A stretch of 60,860 bases of DNA from positions 1 through 60,860 of the forward strand of contig CALVFL010000024.1 in NCBI GenBank assembly GCA_944326825.1. The letters are read 5' to 3'. The position numbers and the translations under genes are program-made. Every line of letters begins with the position of its first letter. Within the stretch, counting starts at the first letter, position 1. Below the pieces are notes generated by a model. It was not told the origin of the DNA. It was given only the letters and a program-made list of their open reading frames with translations, and ran no database searches. Below, one piece after another: positions 28,083-37,122 of this stretch. The DNA is from an uncultured Erysipelotrichaceae bacterium. Lineage in GTDB: Bacteria > Bacillota_I > Bacilli_A > Erysipelotrichales > Erysipelotrichaceae.

Positions 28083-29051
28083 TTATTCATGATCTTCAAA
28101 TAAAGCATATACCTGGCTTACCGGTTTATGCATTGAGATAGCGCTGATGATCTTTGACAACATCCAGCCTACCGATAAGACAGTAACTTTATTGCAGGTC
28201 GCTTTAAATTCTTCTGAAAGCGGGATCGTGTTGGTTATTACCATCTTTTTGATCGGAGAGTCTTGAATTATCTTAGCAGCATCACCAGAGAATACACCAT
28301 GGGTAACAGCTGTATAAATATCTTTTACGCCTTTTTCCTTTAAGATATTGCAGCCGGCTACCAAAGAACCGCCGGTATCGCAAATATCATCTACCACGAT
28401 AACGTCTTTATCTTTGACATCACCGATGACATTCGTCGCTTCGCAAACGTTTGGGCGAGGACGTCTTTTATCAATGATAGCTAAAGGCACTGATAGAGCT
28501 TCAGCCAGTTTTCTGGCTCTGGTAGTACCGCCATGATCGGGTGAAACGACAACGACATTGCCAAGATCAATGTTGCTGGTCCTGAAATATTGAGCCAGCA
28601 TCGGGATGCAGGTCAGATCGTCAGTCGGGAAATTGAAGAAGCCCTGGATCTGAGCAGCATGCAAATCAATAGTCACTACCCGATCAGCTCCGGCTACATC
28701 CAATAGATCAGCCACCAGTTTAGCTGTGATCGGCTGGCGTGGACGAGCCTTGCGGTCTTGTCTGGCATAACCGTAATACGGGATCACACAGGTGATTGAA
28801 CCGGCTGAAGCCCTTTTCATCGCATCAACAGCGATCAACAGTTCCATCAGTCTTTCCGTTACCGGATTGCAGGTACTTTGAACGATATAAACTTTCTTGC
28901 CACGGACCGTTTCTTCCGGTTCGACTAAGATTTCGCCATCAGCGAAATGTTTGACCGAGATCTTTCCGGGTTCAAGATTCAAATAATCACAGATCTCCTT
29001 GACCAGCTCAACACTAGATGTAAGCGCAAATACCATCGTTTCATTCATCAT
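28083..29051 (-). CDS. prs: Ribose-phosphate pyrophosphokinase
   Basis: It makes PRPP from ribose 5-phosphate and ATP for nucleotide, His and Trp synthesis. The 322-residue protein has the family signatures: FADGEILVEPEETVRGK near residue 35, the YYGYARQDRK catalytic loop near residue 95, VVTIDLHAAQIQGFF near residue 135, and the PRPP loop VVDDICDTGGS near residue 222. Length is normal. The start overlaps the glmU-like stop by four bases, so the genes are coupled. The glmU-prs pairing is standard in Bacillota. Confidence 0.97.
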   Translation of the reverse strand: MMNETMVFALTSSVELVKEICDYLNLEPGKISVKHFADGEILVEPEETVRGKKVYIVQSTCNPVTERLMELLIAVDAMKRASAGSITCVIPYYGYARQDRKARPRQPITAKLVADLLDVAGADRVVTIDLHAAQIQGFFNFPTDDLTCIPMLAQYFRTSNIDLGNVVVVSPDHGGTTRARKLAEALSVPLAIIDKRRPRPNVCEATNVIGDVKDKDVIVVDDICDTGGSLVAGCNILKEKGVKDIYTAVTHGVFSGDAAKIIQDSPIKKMVITNTIPLSEEFKATCNKVTVLSVGWMLSKIISAISMHKPVSQVYALFEDHE

Positions 29052-30157
29052 GCATCTTTCTCCTTGTTTATATATGAATAGCCATAGCCTTCTTTATTGC
29101 TTTGTCTTGAACGGGCGATTGCCATATCGCCATCAGCCACATCCCCATTGACTGTTGAACCGGCCGCTACTAAACCATAATTGCCGATCTTGATCGGAGC
29201 GATCAGATTGGCATTGGAGCCGATGAAAGCATGATCGCCGATCTTGGTCTTGAATTTATGAACACCATCGTAATTGACCGTAACGACGCCGCAACCGATA
29301 TTGACATCTTCGCCTACTTCCGTATCACCCAAATAAGTCAAATGAGCACAACGGGATTTATAGCCGAACTTCGTATTCTTAAACTCTACAAAGTTGCCGA
29401 TCCGGACTTCATCAGCCACTTCAGAATGCATCCGCAAATGAGAATTAGGACCGCAAGTCACTTTATTTCCCAGCGATGAATCAGTTATCCGGCTGCTTAA
29501 AACAGTCGTATCATTACCGATCGAAGCATTGATTAAACAAGAGCCGCTTGAGATAAACGTATTCTCACCGATCGTCGTATCTTCAAAAAGACAGACATTC
29601 GGTTCAATAGTCGATCCTTTGCCGATCTTGACGCTGTTTCCGATATAAACATTATTTTCATCAATGATGTTTACTCCGGCGGCAACATGTTTCTTGATGA
29701 TGCTTTTTCTTAAATTATCTTTATATTCATCAAAACTCTCTTTAGTTTCAACAGTAAACAATTCTTTATCATCACATCTGACATCAATAAACTCAATATG
29801 TGCAATATTAGCCAGGTCTTTAATATGCAGTTTGATATTTCTGGTACCTTTTATACGCTTATACTTGTCATCATATAAAGCTTTGACCGTATTTACTCTA
29901 AGATCAGGATAAACATCCTCCAGAAGCAATATCTCTACATCGATATTATTGATGTCCTTGATGGCTTCACCCAGATCATCAACGACTTTCGCTCCTTTGA
30001 TATTAAGCTTTTGGCCATAGACGACAACATATACACTGTCAATCTCGGCTTTCTTTATAGTATCTATCATCAGTTCACAAGGACTTTTATCGATCATTCG
30101 CTTAAAAGCCCAATTATATTCCTTGGTTTTGTCCAACAAAACTATGCAACTTCTCAC
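29048..30157 (-). CDS. GlmU-like acetyltransferase with a degenerate uridyltransferase domain
   Basis: A 369-residue protein, against about 450 for bifunctional GlmU. The C-terminal left-handed beta-helix (about residues 155-365) is well preserved, with RMHSEVAD, GNFVEFKNTKFG, GCGVVTVNYDG and AAGSTV, which correspond to the glucosamine-1-phosphate acetyltransferase site. The N-terminal part is only about 140 residues and lacks the LxxGxGTRM nucleotide-binding motif, so it should not make UDP-GlcNAc. A GTG at 30157 is chosen because GGAGG lies eight bases before it; a TTG two codons upstream has almost no spacing. It keeps the usual place before prs. Confidence 0.85.
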   Translation of the reverse strand: MRSCIVLLDKTKEYNWAFKRMIDKSPCELMIDTIKKAEIDSVYVVVYGQKLNIKGAKVVDDLGEAIKDINNIDVEILLLEDVYPDLRVNTVKALYDDKYKRIKGTRNIKLHIKDLANIAHIEFIDVRCDDKELFTVETKESFDEYKDNLRKSIIKKHVAAGVNIIDENNVYIGNSVKIGKGSTIEPNVCLFEDTTIGENTFISSGSCLINASIGNDTTVLSSRITDSSLGNKVTCGPNSHLRMHSEVADEVRIGNFVEFKNTKFGYKSRCAHLTYLGDTEVGEDVNIGCGVVTVNYDGVHKFKTKIGDHAFIGSNANLIAPIKIGNYGLVAAGSTVNGDVADGDMAIARSRQSNKEGYGYSYINKEKDA

Positions 30158-30192
30158 GCCCAATGCCTCCTATGCCTATATTTTACCCTTTT

Positions 30193-31056
30193 TTAAAGCG
30201 CTTTTAAAGGATAAGCGTTATTAAATATCTTTGTCTTTCTTACAAAATAACCCTTTTTATACATAATAGCCTGAACTTCATCAACTTTCTTCTCATCTAA
30301 TGATAAAGCGAAGACCGTTGAACCGCTGCCGCTCATCAAAGCGACATCCATGCCAAGCTCGACCAGTTCCTCTTTGATGCTCTTGATCTTGGGATTTAAT
30401 CTGAAAGAAGGTTCTTCTAAAGAATTGCCGATATCTTTGATAAGAGCGTCATAATCATTATTTTCAAGATCTTCTTTGATCTTATTGATGTCAGGATGAT
30501 CACATTTCAAAAGATCAAGAGTCCTGAAAGATTCTTTGGTCGATACCCCTTCTTTCGGTTTGACAAGCAGGATATAGGGGTCCATCTTCATCTCAAAAGG
30601 TAAGACGACATCGCCCGTTCCTTTGACTAATGAGGGTCTATTTAAAAGGCAGAAATAAACATCGCTGCCTAAAGCCAGACAAGCATCTTTCTTTTCTTCA
30701 TCGCTCATATTAAGACCCAACAGTTCATCAATGGCTAAGATCATATTGGCACCATCGCTGCTCCCTCCGGCCAGGCCTGCCCTTGTAGGGATATGTTTGT
30801 TCAGTTTTATTGTAAAGTTATCTAAAAAACCGTAACGTTCTTTAAGATAGCTGACAGCTGCCAGGACCGTGTTGTTTTTGTTGGTGGAAACATAGGTCCG
30901 GTTAGATTCGAAATGCATGTATAAACTCTTTTCAACATACAGTTCATCATAAAAATTGATCGGCAGCATGATCATCTCTAATTCATGATAACCGTCTTCT
31001 CTTCTCCCTTTGACATTAAGCCCTAAATTGATCTTTGCATAACATCTTCTATACAT
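30193..31056 (-). CDS. ispE: 4-diphosphocytidyl-2-C-methyl-D-erythritol kinase
   Basis: A GHMP kinase of the MEP isoprenoid pathway that phosphorylates CDP-methylerythritol. The 287-residue protein begins with AKINLGLNV, has the ATP-binding glycine-rich loop AGLAGGSSDGAN near residue 95, and the C-terminal MSGSGSTVFAL near residue 242. It overlaps the rsmA stop by eight bases. Its presence implies the organism uses the MEP route. Confidence 0.95.
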   Translation of the reverse strand: MYRRCYAKINLGLNVKGRREDGYHELEMIMLPINFYDELYVEKSLYMHFESNRTYVSTNKNNTVLAAVSYLKERYGFLDNFTIKLNKHIPTRAGLAGGSSDGANMILAIDELLGLNMSDEEKKDACLALGSDVYFCLLNRPSLVKGTGDVVLPFEMKMDPYILLVKPKEGVSTKESFRTLDLLKCDHPDINKIKEDLENNDYDALIKDIGNSLEEPSFRLNPKIKSIKEELVELGMDVALMSGSGSTVFALSLDEKKVDEVQAIMYKKGYFVRKTKIFNNAYPLKAL

Positions 31057-31882
31057 CGTTTATCACCTCATCCAGTCTGATAAAAGTCCTTAAATCCAGT
31101 TCTTGTGCTCTGATGGCGTCTTTTAGTTTTAAAACTTTGAAAGCTTTTAATATCTTATCGTCATCATAATCATCTTTAAGATTATTGTATAAAGTCTTGC
31201 GCCGCCACTTAAAGGCATCTTTGACAAGTTTAAAGAAGCGTTTTTCATCTTTGACTTCTAATCTTTCTTTCTTTATAAAACTGATGACGGCACTATCGAC
31301 ATTGGGTTTAGGATTAAAGACATTCTTGGATACTTTCATCAGATATTCCACATCATAAAGATACTGAACGATCACGCTTAAAGCGTTATAGTCTTTATCA
31401 TTAGGCATAGCTTTAAAGCGGTCAGCCACTTCCTTTTGCACCATTACCGTGATCTTTTCAAGCTTCAGATCACTTTCAAACAGTTTAAACAGAATCGGAG
31501 TCGTAATATAGTAAGGCAGATTGGCACAGACTACCAAACGATCATGGCAATAGGACATATCTTTAAAATCGATCTTTAAGAAATCGCCCTTTATTATTTC
31601 CAGTTTGTCTTCATTAACAAAGAGATCGTTTAAAACACCGATCAGTTTTTCATCAACTTCATGTGCATAGACTTTTTTAGAATACTTTAAAAGCATTTGA
31701 GTGAGTGAACCGATGCCAGGACCGATCTCAATGGTTACACATTCTTTTGAACAGGCATTTTTAGCGATCTTATCCACGATATTGGCATCGATCAAAAAGT
31801 TCTGACCGTAGCGTTTTTGCGCCTTTAAATCATATTTGCGCAATATTTCGTTGACCATACCGATCGAAGCGATGTCTTTCAT
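31049..31882 (-). CDS. rsmA: 16S rRNA (adenine-1518/1519-N6)-dimethyltransferase RsmA (KsgA)
   Basis: It dimethylates two adenines near the 3' end of 16S rRNA. The 277-residue protein has the QNFLID start near residue 27, the SAM motif EIGPGIGSLT near residue 53, the catalytic NLPYYITTP near residue 122, and the NVFNPKPNVDSAV stretch near residue 187. Length is typical. It overlaps rnmV by four bases, the conserved rnmV-rsmA arrangement. Confidence 0.97.
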   Translation of the reverse strand: MKDIASIGMVNEILRKYDLKAQKRYGQNFLIDANIVDKIAKNACSKECVTIEIGPGIGSLTQMLLKYSKKVYAHEVDEKLIGVLNDLFVNEDKLEIIKGDFLKIDFKDMSYCHDRLVVCANLPYYITTPILFKLFESDLKLEKITVMVQKEVADRFKAMPNDKDYNALSVIVQYLYDVEYLMKVSKNVFNPKPNVDSAVISFIKKERLEVKDEKRFFKLVKDAFKWRRKTLYNNLKDDYDDDKILKAFKVLKLKDAIRAQELDLRTFIRLDEVINDV

Positions 31883-32421
31883 ATTCCCATTCCTTTAAGA
31901 TCCTGAACGATCTTTTCTTTATCTATCTTAAGCATATTCAGTCTTTTATAAAATGTTTTGGCGTTACATTTGCCGATATGATAGAGTTTACCCAGATATT
32001 CTCTTTTTAAGGTGGCATCAGTACTGCCGTTTAGACCCAAAGCCAGATAATCTTCTTTGGATAAAATATCCTTGCCATCTTCATAAGTCAAAAGATGACT
32101 TAAAGCTTCATCGATATCTTCAAAGGAAGCATGTTCAACCCCGACTTTCTTTGAAGTCTTAGCCTTGGCTTTATCAATAAAGGCATTCTTTAGACCTTTG
32201 ATCGCACTATTGATCTTGTTTCTGATCTTTTCGCCGGGTGCATCCGGATCAAGAAAGAGAATGACTCCCCGTGTTTCATTCAAGACCCTGATCCTATCGA
32301 TGACTTCTTCACCAATGCCAAGACCCGAGGTTTCGATCGTATCGACATCATAATATTTCTTCAAGGTAGCGGCATCATGTTTGCCTTCAACAACGATGAC
32401 TTCTTTAATCCGCTTTTTCAT
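31879..32421 (-). CDS. rnmV: Ribonuclease M5
   Basis: It matures the ends of 5S rRNA. The 180-residue protein contains a Toprim domain with VVEGKHDAATL at the N-terminus and LFLDPDAPGEKIR near residue 60, the acidic metal site. The ATG at 32421 has AAAGG seven bases upstream; an earlier ATG at 32436 is also possible with a shorter spacing. The gene starts inside the end of tatD and overlaps rsmA. Confidence 0.93.
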   Translation of the reverse strand: MKKRIKEVIVVEGKHDAATLKKYYDVDTIETSGLGIGEEVIDRIRVLNETRGVILFLDPDAPGEKIRNKINSAIKGLKNAFIDKAKAKTSKKVGVEHASFEDIDEALSHLLTYEDGKDILSKEDYLALGLNGSTDATLKREYLGKLYHIGKCNAKTFYKRLNMLKIDKEKIVQDLKGMGI

Positions 32422-33181
32422 AAAACAGCCTTTCATAATTCTCTTTAACGATCTTTTTAAGTCTTTCTAAAGGAATATCTAAAAGTTTGCTCAGGAATTC
32501 ATAGACAAATATGACATTGGCCGTTTCATTTCTTTGGCCTCTTTTGGGTACAGGGGCTAAATAAGGTGCATCGGTTTCACATAAAAGATAATTCAGATCG
32601 ATGCCTTTGGCAGTAAGCGGACCTTTCTTGTTGTTGGTAAAGGTAAGTGAACCGCTGAAAGAAATGTAATAACCCAGTTTGATGAATTCTTTAGCCATCT
32701 CTAAGCTTCCGCTGTAACAATGCATGACGCCTTTTCTTTTATTGGGAGTTTCTTTTAAGATCTCTAAAGTATCATTTAAGGAATCACGGGCATGAATGAT
32801 GATGGGAAGATCAAGTTCATCAGCCAGCTTTATCTGTCTTTTGAAGATCTCTTTTTGGATCTCTTTGTTGTCCTCATACCAGTGATAATCAAGACCGATC
32901 TCTCCTAAAGCAATGAAACGATGACTCTTTAAAACTTCTTTGAGTTTAATAAATTCTTCTTCATTGATAGTCTTGGTGCCACTGGGATAGATGCCATAAG
33001 CGATGTCGAAATAATCATCAGCTTCAAGATCGTTCAATAAAGTCAGCTCTCTTTCTTCGCTCATCACAAAAAGAGCCTTTAAAACACCGCTGTCTTTGGC
33101 TTTTTTGACATCTTCTAAATACAGATCAAAGTCCAGTTCTTCATTAGTTATGTGGGTATGTGAATCAATATAATAATCCAT
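32405..33181 (-). CDS. tatD: TatD-family metal-dependent DNase
   Basis: A 258-residue TIM-barrel hydrolase. Metal ligands of the family are visible: SHTHI near residue 7, GEIGLDYHW near residue 93, IIHARDS near residue 128, HCYSG near residue 154, and ETDAPYLAP near residue 203. GGGAG precedes the ATG. It is between mnmE and rnmV, a common context. The biological substrate is uncertain; roles in DNA repair and turnover have been proposed for the family. Confidence 0.94.
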   Translation of the reverse strand: MDYYIDSHTHITNEELDFDLYLEDVKKAKDSGVLKALFVMSEERELTLLNDLEADDYFDIAYGIYPSGTKTINEEEFIKLKEVLKSHRFIALGEIGLDYHWYEDNKEIQKEIFKRQIKLADELDLPIIIHARDSLNDTLEILKETPNKRKGVMHCYSGSLEMAKEFIKLGYYISFSGSLTFTNNKKGPLTAKGIDLNYLLCETDAPYLAPVPKRGQRNETANVIFVYEFLSKLLDIPLERLKKIVKENYERLFYEKAD

Positions 33182-33192
33182 GGCGATCTCCC

Positions 33193-34518
33193 TTATTTAC
33201 CAAGACAGAAATTTTTAAACAGATGATCGATAAGATCATCATCATAAGCTTTACCGACGATCTCGCTTAGATCGTGATAGGCTTCATAAAGCGATGAAGA
33301 GATGATATCAAGTTCCACTCCGTCAAATACTGCTTTTTTGATCTCTTTTAAAGTATTATAGGCCGACTTCATCAAAGCGACCTGTCTTTCATTGTTGAGG
33401 ATATCCTCATCGATCAAAGACTGATCTTTGTCATAGCGGGAATTCAGATGATCGACAAGTTCTTTGATGTCGCCGTTTTGAGCGCTGATCTTGATGCCCT
33501 CATACAAACAGTCGATGTCAGTCTTATTGTAGATATAAATGACATCTTTGTCTTTGACAAGTTCGATCAATCTTTTATCTTCATCATCCAAAGGATGAGA
33601 AGCATCGATCACAAATAAGATCAGTTCGGCTTCTTTGAGCGCTTTTAAAGATCTTTCAATGCCGATCTTTTCAACGGTATCTTCACTTTCTCTGATTCCG
33701 GCCGTATCAATAAGATGAAGAGTAATATTTTCAAGTTCAACACTGTCTTCGATAAGATCTCTGGTCGTACCGGCAATATCAGTGACGATGGCTTTGTCTT
33801 TTTTTAACAAGGCATTTAAAAGACTGGATTTGCCGACATTGGGTTTACCGATGATAGCCGTCTTGATGCCATCTTTAATGATCCTGAAACGTTCTGCCTT
33901 TTTGATCATTTCATCAGCTTGTTTCAGCCATTTTTCGACCATCGGCAAAAGATGTTCATTTGTGATGATCGTCACATCATCATACTCGGGATAGTCGATA
34001 TTGACTTCGATCATGCCGATCATATCCATGATCTCATTGCATAAAGGATCGATGAGTCTGGCGATACTGCCGTCAATACCTTTCATAGCGCTTTTGATCT
34101 GCACTTCGCTTTTAGCCTTGATCATATCATTGATCGATTCCGCTTCGCTTAGATCAATGCGGCCGTTCAGATACGCTCTTTTAGTAAATTCGCCGCTCAT
34201 AGCGAGTCTGGCACCGTTTGCCAAGCATAGATTCAATACTTTACGGGCAATATAAGCCCCGCCATGCGTATTTATCTCGACGATGTCTTCTTTGGTATAA
34301 GTCTTGGGCGCTTTAAAGATAGAGATCATCACCTCGTCGATATTGGCTTCGTTTTCAATGATATGAGCATAGATGATCGAGTGACTTTTGACTTTATGCA
34401 GATCTTTATCACATATCTTGTCTGCAATATCGATCGCCTCATCGCCGCTGAGTCTGACAATAGCGATCGCTCCATTATTTAAAGCTGTAGAAATAGCACA
34501 TATCGTATCATTCAACAT
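33193..34518 (-). CDS. mnmE: tRNA modification GTPase MnmE
   Basis: With MnmG it installs cmnm5 groups on wobble uridines. The 441-residue protein has the N-terminal tetrahydrofolate-binding domain (DTICAISTALNNGAIAIVRLSG), a helical domain, the inserted G domain with GKPNVGKSSLLN, DIAGTTRD, DTAGIRES and NKTD, and the C-terminal FCLGK with its catalytic Cys. The ATG at 34518 lies six bases after TAAAAT; the AGGGGT between is too close to act as a normal Shine-Dalgarno. It heads the operon down to prs. Confidence 0.96.
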   Translation of the reverse strand: MLNDTICAISTALNNGAIAIVRLSGDEAIDIADKICDKDLHKVKSHSIIYAHIIENEANIDEVMISIFKAPKTYTKEDIVEINTHGGAYIARKVLNLCLANGARLAMSGEFTKRAYLNGRIDLSEAESINDMIKAKSEVQIKSAMKGIDGSIARLIDPLCNEIMDMIGMIEVNIDYPEYDDVTIITNEHLLPMVEKWLKQADEMIKKAERFRIIKDGIKTAIIGKPNVGKSSLLNALLKKDKAIVTDIAGTTRDLIEDSVELENITLHLIDTAGIRESEDTVEKIGIERSLKALKEAELILFVIDASHPLDDEDKRLIELVKDKDVIYIYNKTDIDCLYEGIKISAQNGDIKELVDHLNSRYDKDQSLIDEDILNNERQVALMKSAYNTLKEIKKAVFDGVELDIISSSLYEAYHDLSEIVGKAYDDDLIDHLFKNFCLGK

Positions 34519-34524
34519 ACCCCT

Positions 34525-34530
34525 ATTTTA
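34525..34530 (-). promoter_or_regulatory. -10 element six bases before mnmE
   Basis: TAAAAT on the minus strand, then AGGGGT, then the mnmE ATG. It has the same geometry as five other genes in the window. The -35 (TTAGGT at 16 bases) is weak. Confidence 0.45.
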
Positions 34531-34581
34531 ACATGAAATCTACAAGACCTAATAATTATGAGAGTATTTTTAGCCATTATC

Positions 34582-34612
34582 AAAAAAACTGTATCATCAA
34601 TAGATACAGCTT
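34582..34612 (-). terminator. Terminator of the zinc-ribbon gene
   Basis: CTGTATC and GATACAG form a seven-base stem around ATCAATA, followed on the minus strand by seven T. Confidence 0.85.
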
Positions 34613-34658
34613 TTAATAAAACTAATATAGTTTTTAACAACTCGGGCAAAGGCAAAAA

Positions 34659-34913
34659 CTAATCGATCTTTTTGCCGCAATGGCCACAATGCTCAAGAGG
34701 ACCTGTAAATTGAAGCAGCTTTCCGCAATGTGGACACCGCCAGAATATGAGCATAAAACCAATATCGATCACCAAGATAATAATAAGGATCGCTATAAAA
34801 ACGTCATGGTATTCATCATCAGCAATGCTTGCCGCAATTACAAAAACAAAGGCGACCATAGTGATAATTATGTTTATCACACGAATCATGATTAACGGCA
34901 ACTTCTTTTTCAT
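34659..34913 (-). CDS. Small membrane protein with C-terminal zinc ribbon
   Basis: The 84-residue protein has two hydrophobic segments (about residues 6-27 and 35-55) and ends in a four-cysteine zinc ribbon, CPHCGKLL ... CGHCGKKID. The ATG at 34913 has GGAG seven bases upstream; a longer frame begins 16 codons earlier without a site. It is monocistronic with its own terminator. No specific function is known. Confidence 0.75.
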   Translation of the reverse strand: MKKKLPLIMIRVINIIITMVAFVFVIAASIADDEYHDVFIAILIIILVIDIGFMLIFWRCPHCGKLLQFTGPLEHCGHCGKKID

Positions 34914-35138
34914 AAGCCATCTCCTTAAAAACATTAAAGCATATACAGATTTAAAAGACAAGGATCGATGGCTGATGCAACATCATCTGCGAAATAATAA
35001 CTGTGTCTTGTATCAAGAACAATTTATCAAAACAAGAGGGCCTTTAGTAAAAAATCCATTTTTACCGGTTTAGATAATTCTGGTATCTTTTCAAAAAACC
35101 CTCATTCTATTCAATGATAGAGTTATAGCAACGTTATA

Positions 35139-36086
35139 TCATTCATGAAAATGATAATCAAATGTTCCAGCACACATCTCTGCTTTCAAGTACTTGCCGT
35201 TTTTATTATGTTCGTTGTATTCAACGGTATTGAAGATCTTTTCGACTTTGACATAATAATCATTCTTATTGCCGATGATGTCCATGATACAGGTTCCGGC
35301 GGCCATCTCAAGATCGATATAGTCAGCCCTAAGACCATTGAAGCGACATTTGCCGGCGGCCATCTCAAAATCAAGCATCTTCACACTAAGATCATCGCAT
35401 TCCATCATACCGGCTGCCAGTTCACCCTTTAATTCATTGGCTTTGACATTTACTATCTCTGCTTTGCCGGCAGCAGTTTCAATCTTTAATTCGCTGAAAT
35501 CTTTATCATGAAGATATAAGGTACCGCTGGCGCTTTCATAAGAGAACTTTTCTTCCCAGCTGTTTGGCAGATAAAGCATCGCTTTTAAAGATCTGTCGCC
35601 TTTTTTATTAAAGAAACGGCCAAAACCTCTTGATTCATATTCAATAAAGATCTTGCTGCCTTTTTGTTTGACATCAAAGTAGCTGTCAGCATCTTTTTGA
35701 TATTTCAAGATCGCTTCATGGCCCTCATGACCGCATACTTCAAAATGATAACTGACATTTTCTATCTTGATCTTTTTCACATAGTCAAGATCCAATTCCT
35801 GAACGATCATTTCTCTATCGTCATCAATTTCTACTTCTTTAGGTTCGGGTATCCTTGGAGGTTCGGGTATCCTTGGCTCATGATTTTCTTCTTTTGTATC
35901 ATCCTTGCTTAAGATATTGGCGATATCTTCGGTATTCCCTAAACCGTTTATGACTTCTTCTTCACTGTAGCCTTCTTCGATCTTGTCCGAGATCATCTCA
36001 TTGAAATAGGCGATCGTTTCATCGATGTCACTGTAATCGACTTCTTCAAGTGCATCACGTAATTTCTTTAAAAACTCATCTCTCAT
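35139..36086 (-). CDS. DUF1700/DUF4097 protein of a PadR-controlled envelope operon
   Basis: A 315-residue protein with an N-terminal helical HAAS/DUF1700 domain (residues 1-60, with FLKKLRDALEEVDYSDIDE and EEGYSEEEVINGLG), a short Pro-rich linker with two PRIPEP copies near residue 72-80, and a C-terminal DUF4097 beta-repeat domain. The latter holds at least four AAG or CAG turns roughly 20 residues apart, the repeat of a beta-helix. No membrane helix is visible. DUF1700 and DUF4097 proteins commonly accompany PadR regulators and respond to envelope stress. It overlaps padR by 11 bases. Confidence 0.85.
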   Translation of the reverse strand: MRDEFLKKLRDALEEVDYSDIDETIAYFNEMISDKIEEGYSEEEVINGLGNTEDIANILSKDDTKEENHEPRIPEPPRIPEPKEVEIDDDREMIVQELDLDYVKKIKIENVSYHFEVCGHEGHEAILKYQKDADSYFDVKQKGSKIFIEYESRGFGRFFNKKGDRSLKAMLYLPNSWEEKFSYESASGTLYLHDKDFSELKIETAAGKAEIVNVKANELKGELAAGMMECDDLSVKMLDFEMAAGKCRFNGLRADYIDLEMAAGTCIMDIIGNKNDYYVKVEKIFNTVEYNEHNKNGKYLKAEMCAGTFDYHFHE

Positions 36087-36399
36087 TTTCTTTAGCTCCC
36101 TTCTCTATAAAACGATATACTTTCATCAGTTCTTTGAAATCATTGATATAATCAATGATCTTTTGATAGCCGGCATCGGTTATGCCGTAGAATTTTCTAA
36201 GCCGGCCGTTGCTTTCTTCGCTGTAAGTCTTAACGTAGCCGCTTTTTTCTAATCTCTTTAAGATCGGATACAAGGTCGATTCCGAGATCTCCATCACTCC
36301 GCCAAGATCTTTGACGATCTTATAGCCATAGGAATCCTCTTTAAGCAAAGCCGCCAGGACACAGACATCTAACGTACCTCTTTTTAATTGCGCATCCAT
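36076..36399 (-). CDS. PadR-family transcriptional regulator
   Basis: A 107-residue winged-helix regulator of the short PadR subfamily: LKRGTLDVCVLAALL, EDSYGYKIVKDL, ISESTLYPILKRLEKSGYV and GRLRKFYGITDAG. The start at 36399 is preferred because AAAGG lies nine bases before it; an ATG two codons upstream is too close to the site. It is the second gene of a three-gene operon headed by a 36-residue frame. The operon promoter contains a 33-bp palindrome likely to be its operator. Confidence 0.92.
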   Translation of the reverse strand: MDAQLKRGTLDVCVLAALLKEDSYGYKIVKDLGGVMEISESTLYPILKRLEKSGYVKTYSEESNGRLRKFYGITDAGYQKIIDYINDFKELMKVYRFIEKGAKENER

Positions 36400-36419
36400 C
36401 GTCATCCGCCTTTCTTTTA

Positions 36420-36530
36420 CTAACGTACATTCTTTAAATAGATCAAGATAAATGGGCTGGCCTTAAGCATATCCATGCAGCTTTTATCTTTGTAACTCAG
36501 ATCGTGGTATAAATCATAAATATCTTTCAT
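36420..36530 (-). CDS. 36-residue protein heading the padR operon
   Basis: The frame starts MKDIYDLYHDLSYKDKS and ends in YLKNVR. It has the best ribosome binding site of the region, AAGGAGG eight bases before ATG, and sits just downstream of a consensus promoter, 20 bases before padR. The product is amphipathic, with acidic and aromatic residues first and a short hydrophobic stretch (PFILIYL) near the end. It has no match I recognise. It may be a real micro-protein or a leader peptide that couples translation to padR. Confidence 0.65.
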   Translation of the reverse strand: MKDIYDLYHDLSYKDKSCMDMLKASPFILIYLKNVR

Positions 36531-36546
36531 CTTTTATACCTCCTTA

Positions 36547-36583
36547 CATATAATACTATATATTGCATAGTATTATATGTCAA
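36547..36583 (-). promoter_or_regulatory. padR operon promoter with 33-bp palindromic operator
   Basis: TTGACA (36578-36583) and TATAGT (36555-36560) are exactly 17 bases apart on the minus strand. A perfect inverted repeat, CATATAATACTAT (36547-36559) and its complement (36567-36579) with a 7-base spacer, covers the spacer and the -10. PadR proteins bind long AT-rich palindromes over their own promoters, so autorepression is likely. Confidence 0.8.
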
Positions 36584-36596
36584 GCAGTATTATTAA

Positions 36597-36628
36597 AAAA
36601 CAGCGATCTTTTTTATGACCGCTGTTTT
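36597..36628. terminator. Terminator-like hairpin upstream of the padR operon
   Basis: AAAACAGCG pairs with CGCTGTTTT across a 14-base loop; it is A-rich on one side and T-rich on the other, so it can act in both directions. Confidence 0.65.
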
Positions 36629-36642
36629 AAGTCATATCATCA

Positions 36643-37080
<438 letters not shown>

Positions 37081-37110
37081 AAAAAACCGTCACCTGTAAT
37101 CAAGTGACGA
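37081..37110 (-). terminator. Terminator of the first toxin-antitoxin operon
   Basis: CGTCAC and GTGACG form a six-base stem around a ten-base loop; on the minus strand a GG and six T follow. It is 13 bases after the toxin stop. Confidence 0.85.
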
Positions 37111-37122
37111 TTTGATATTCTG

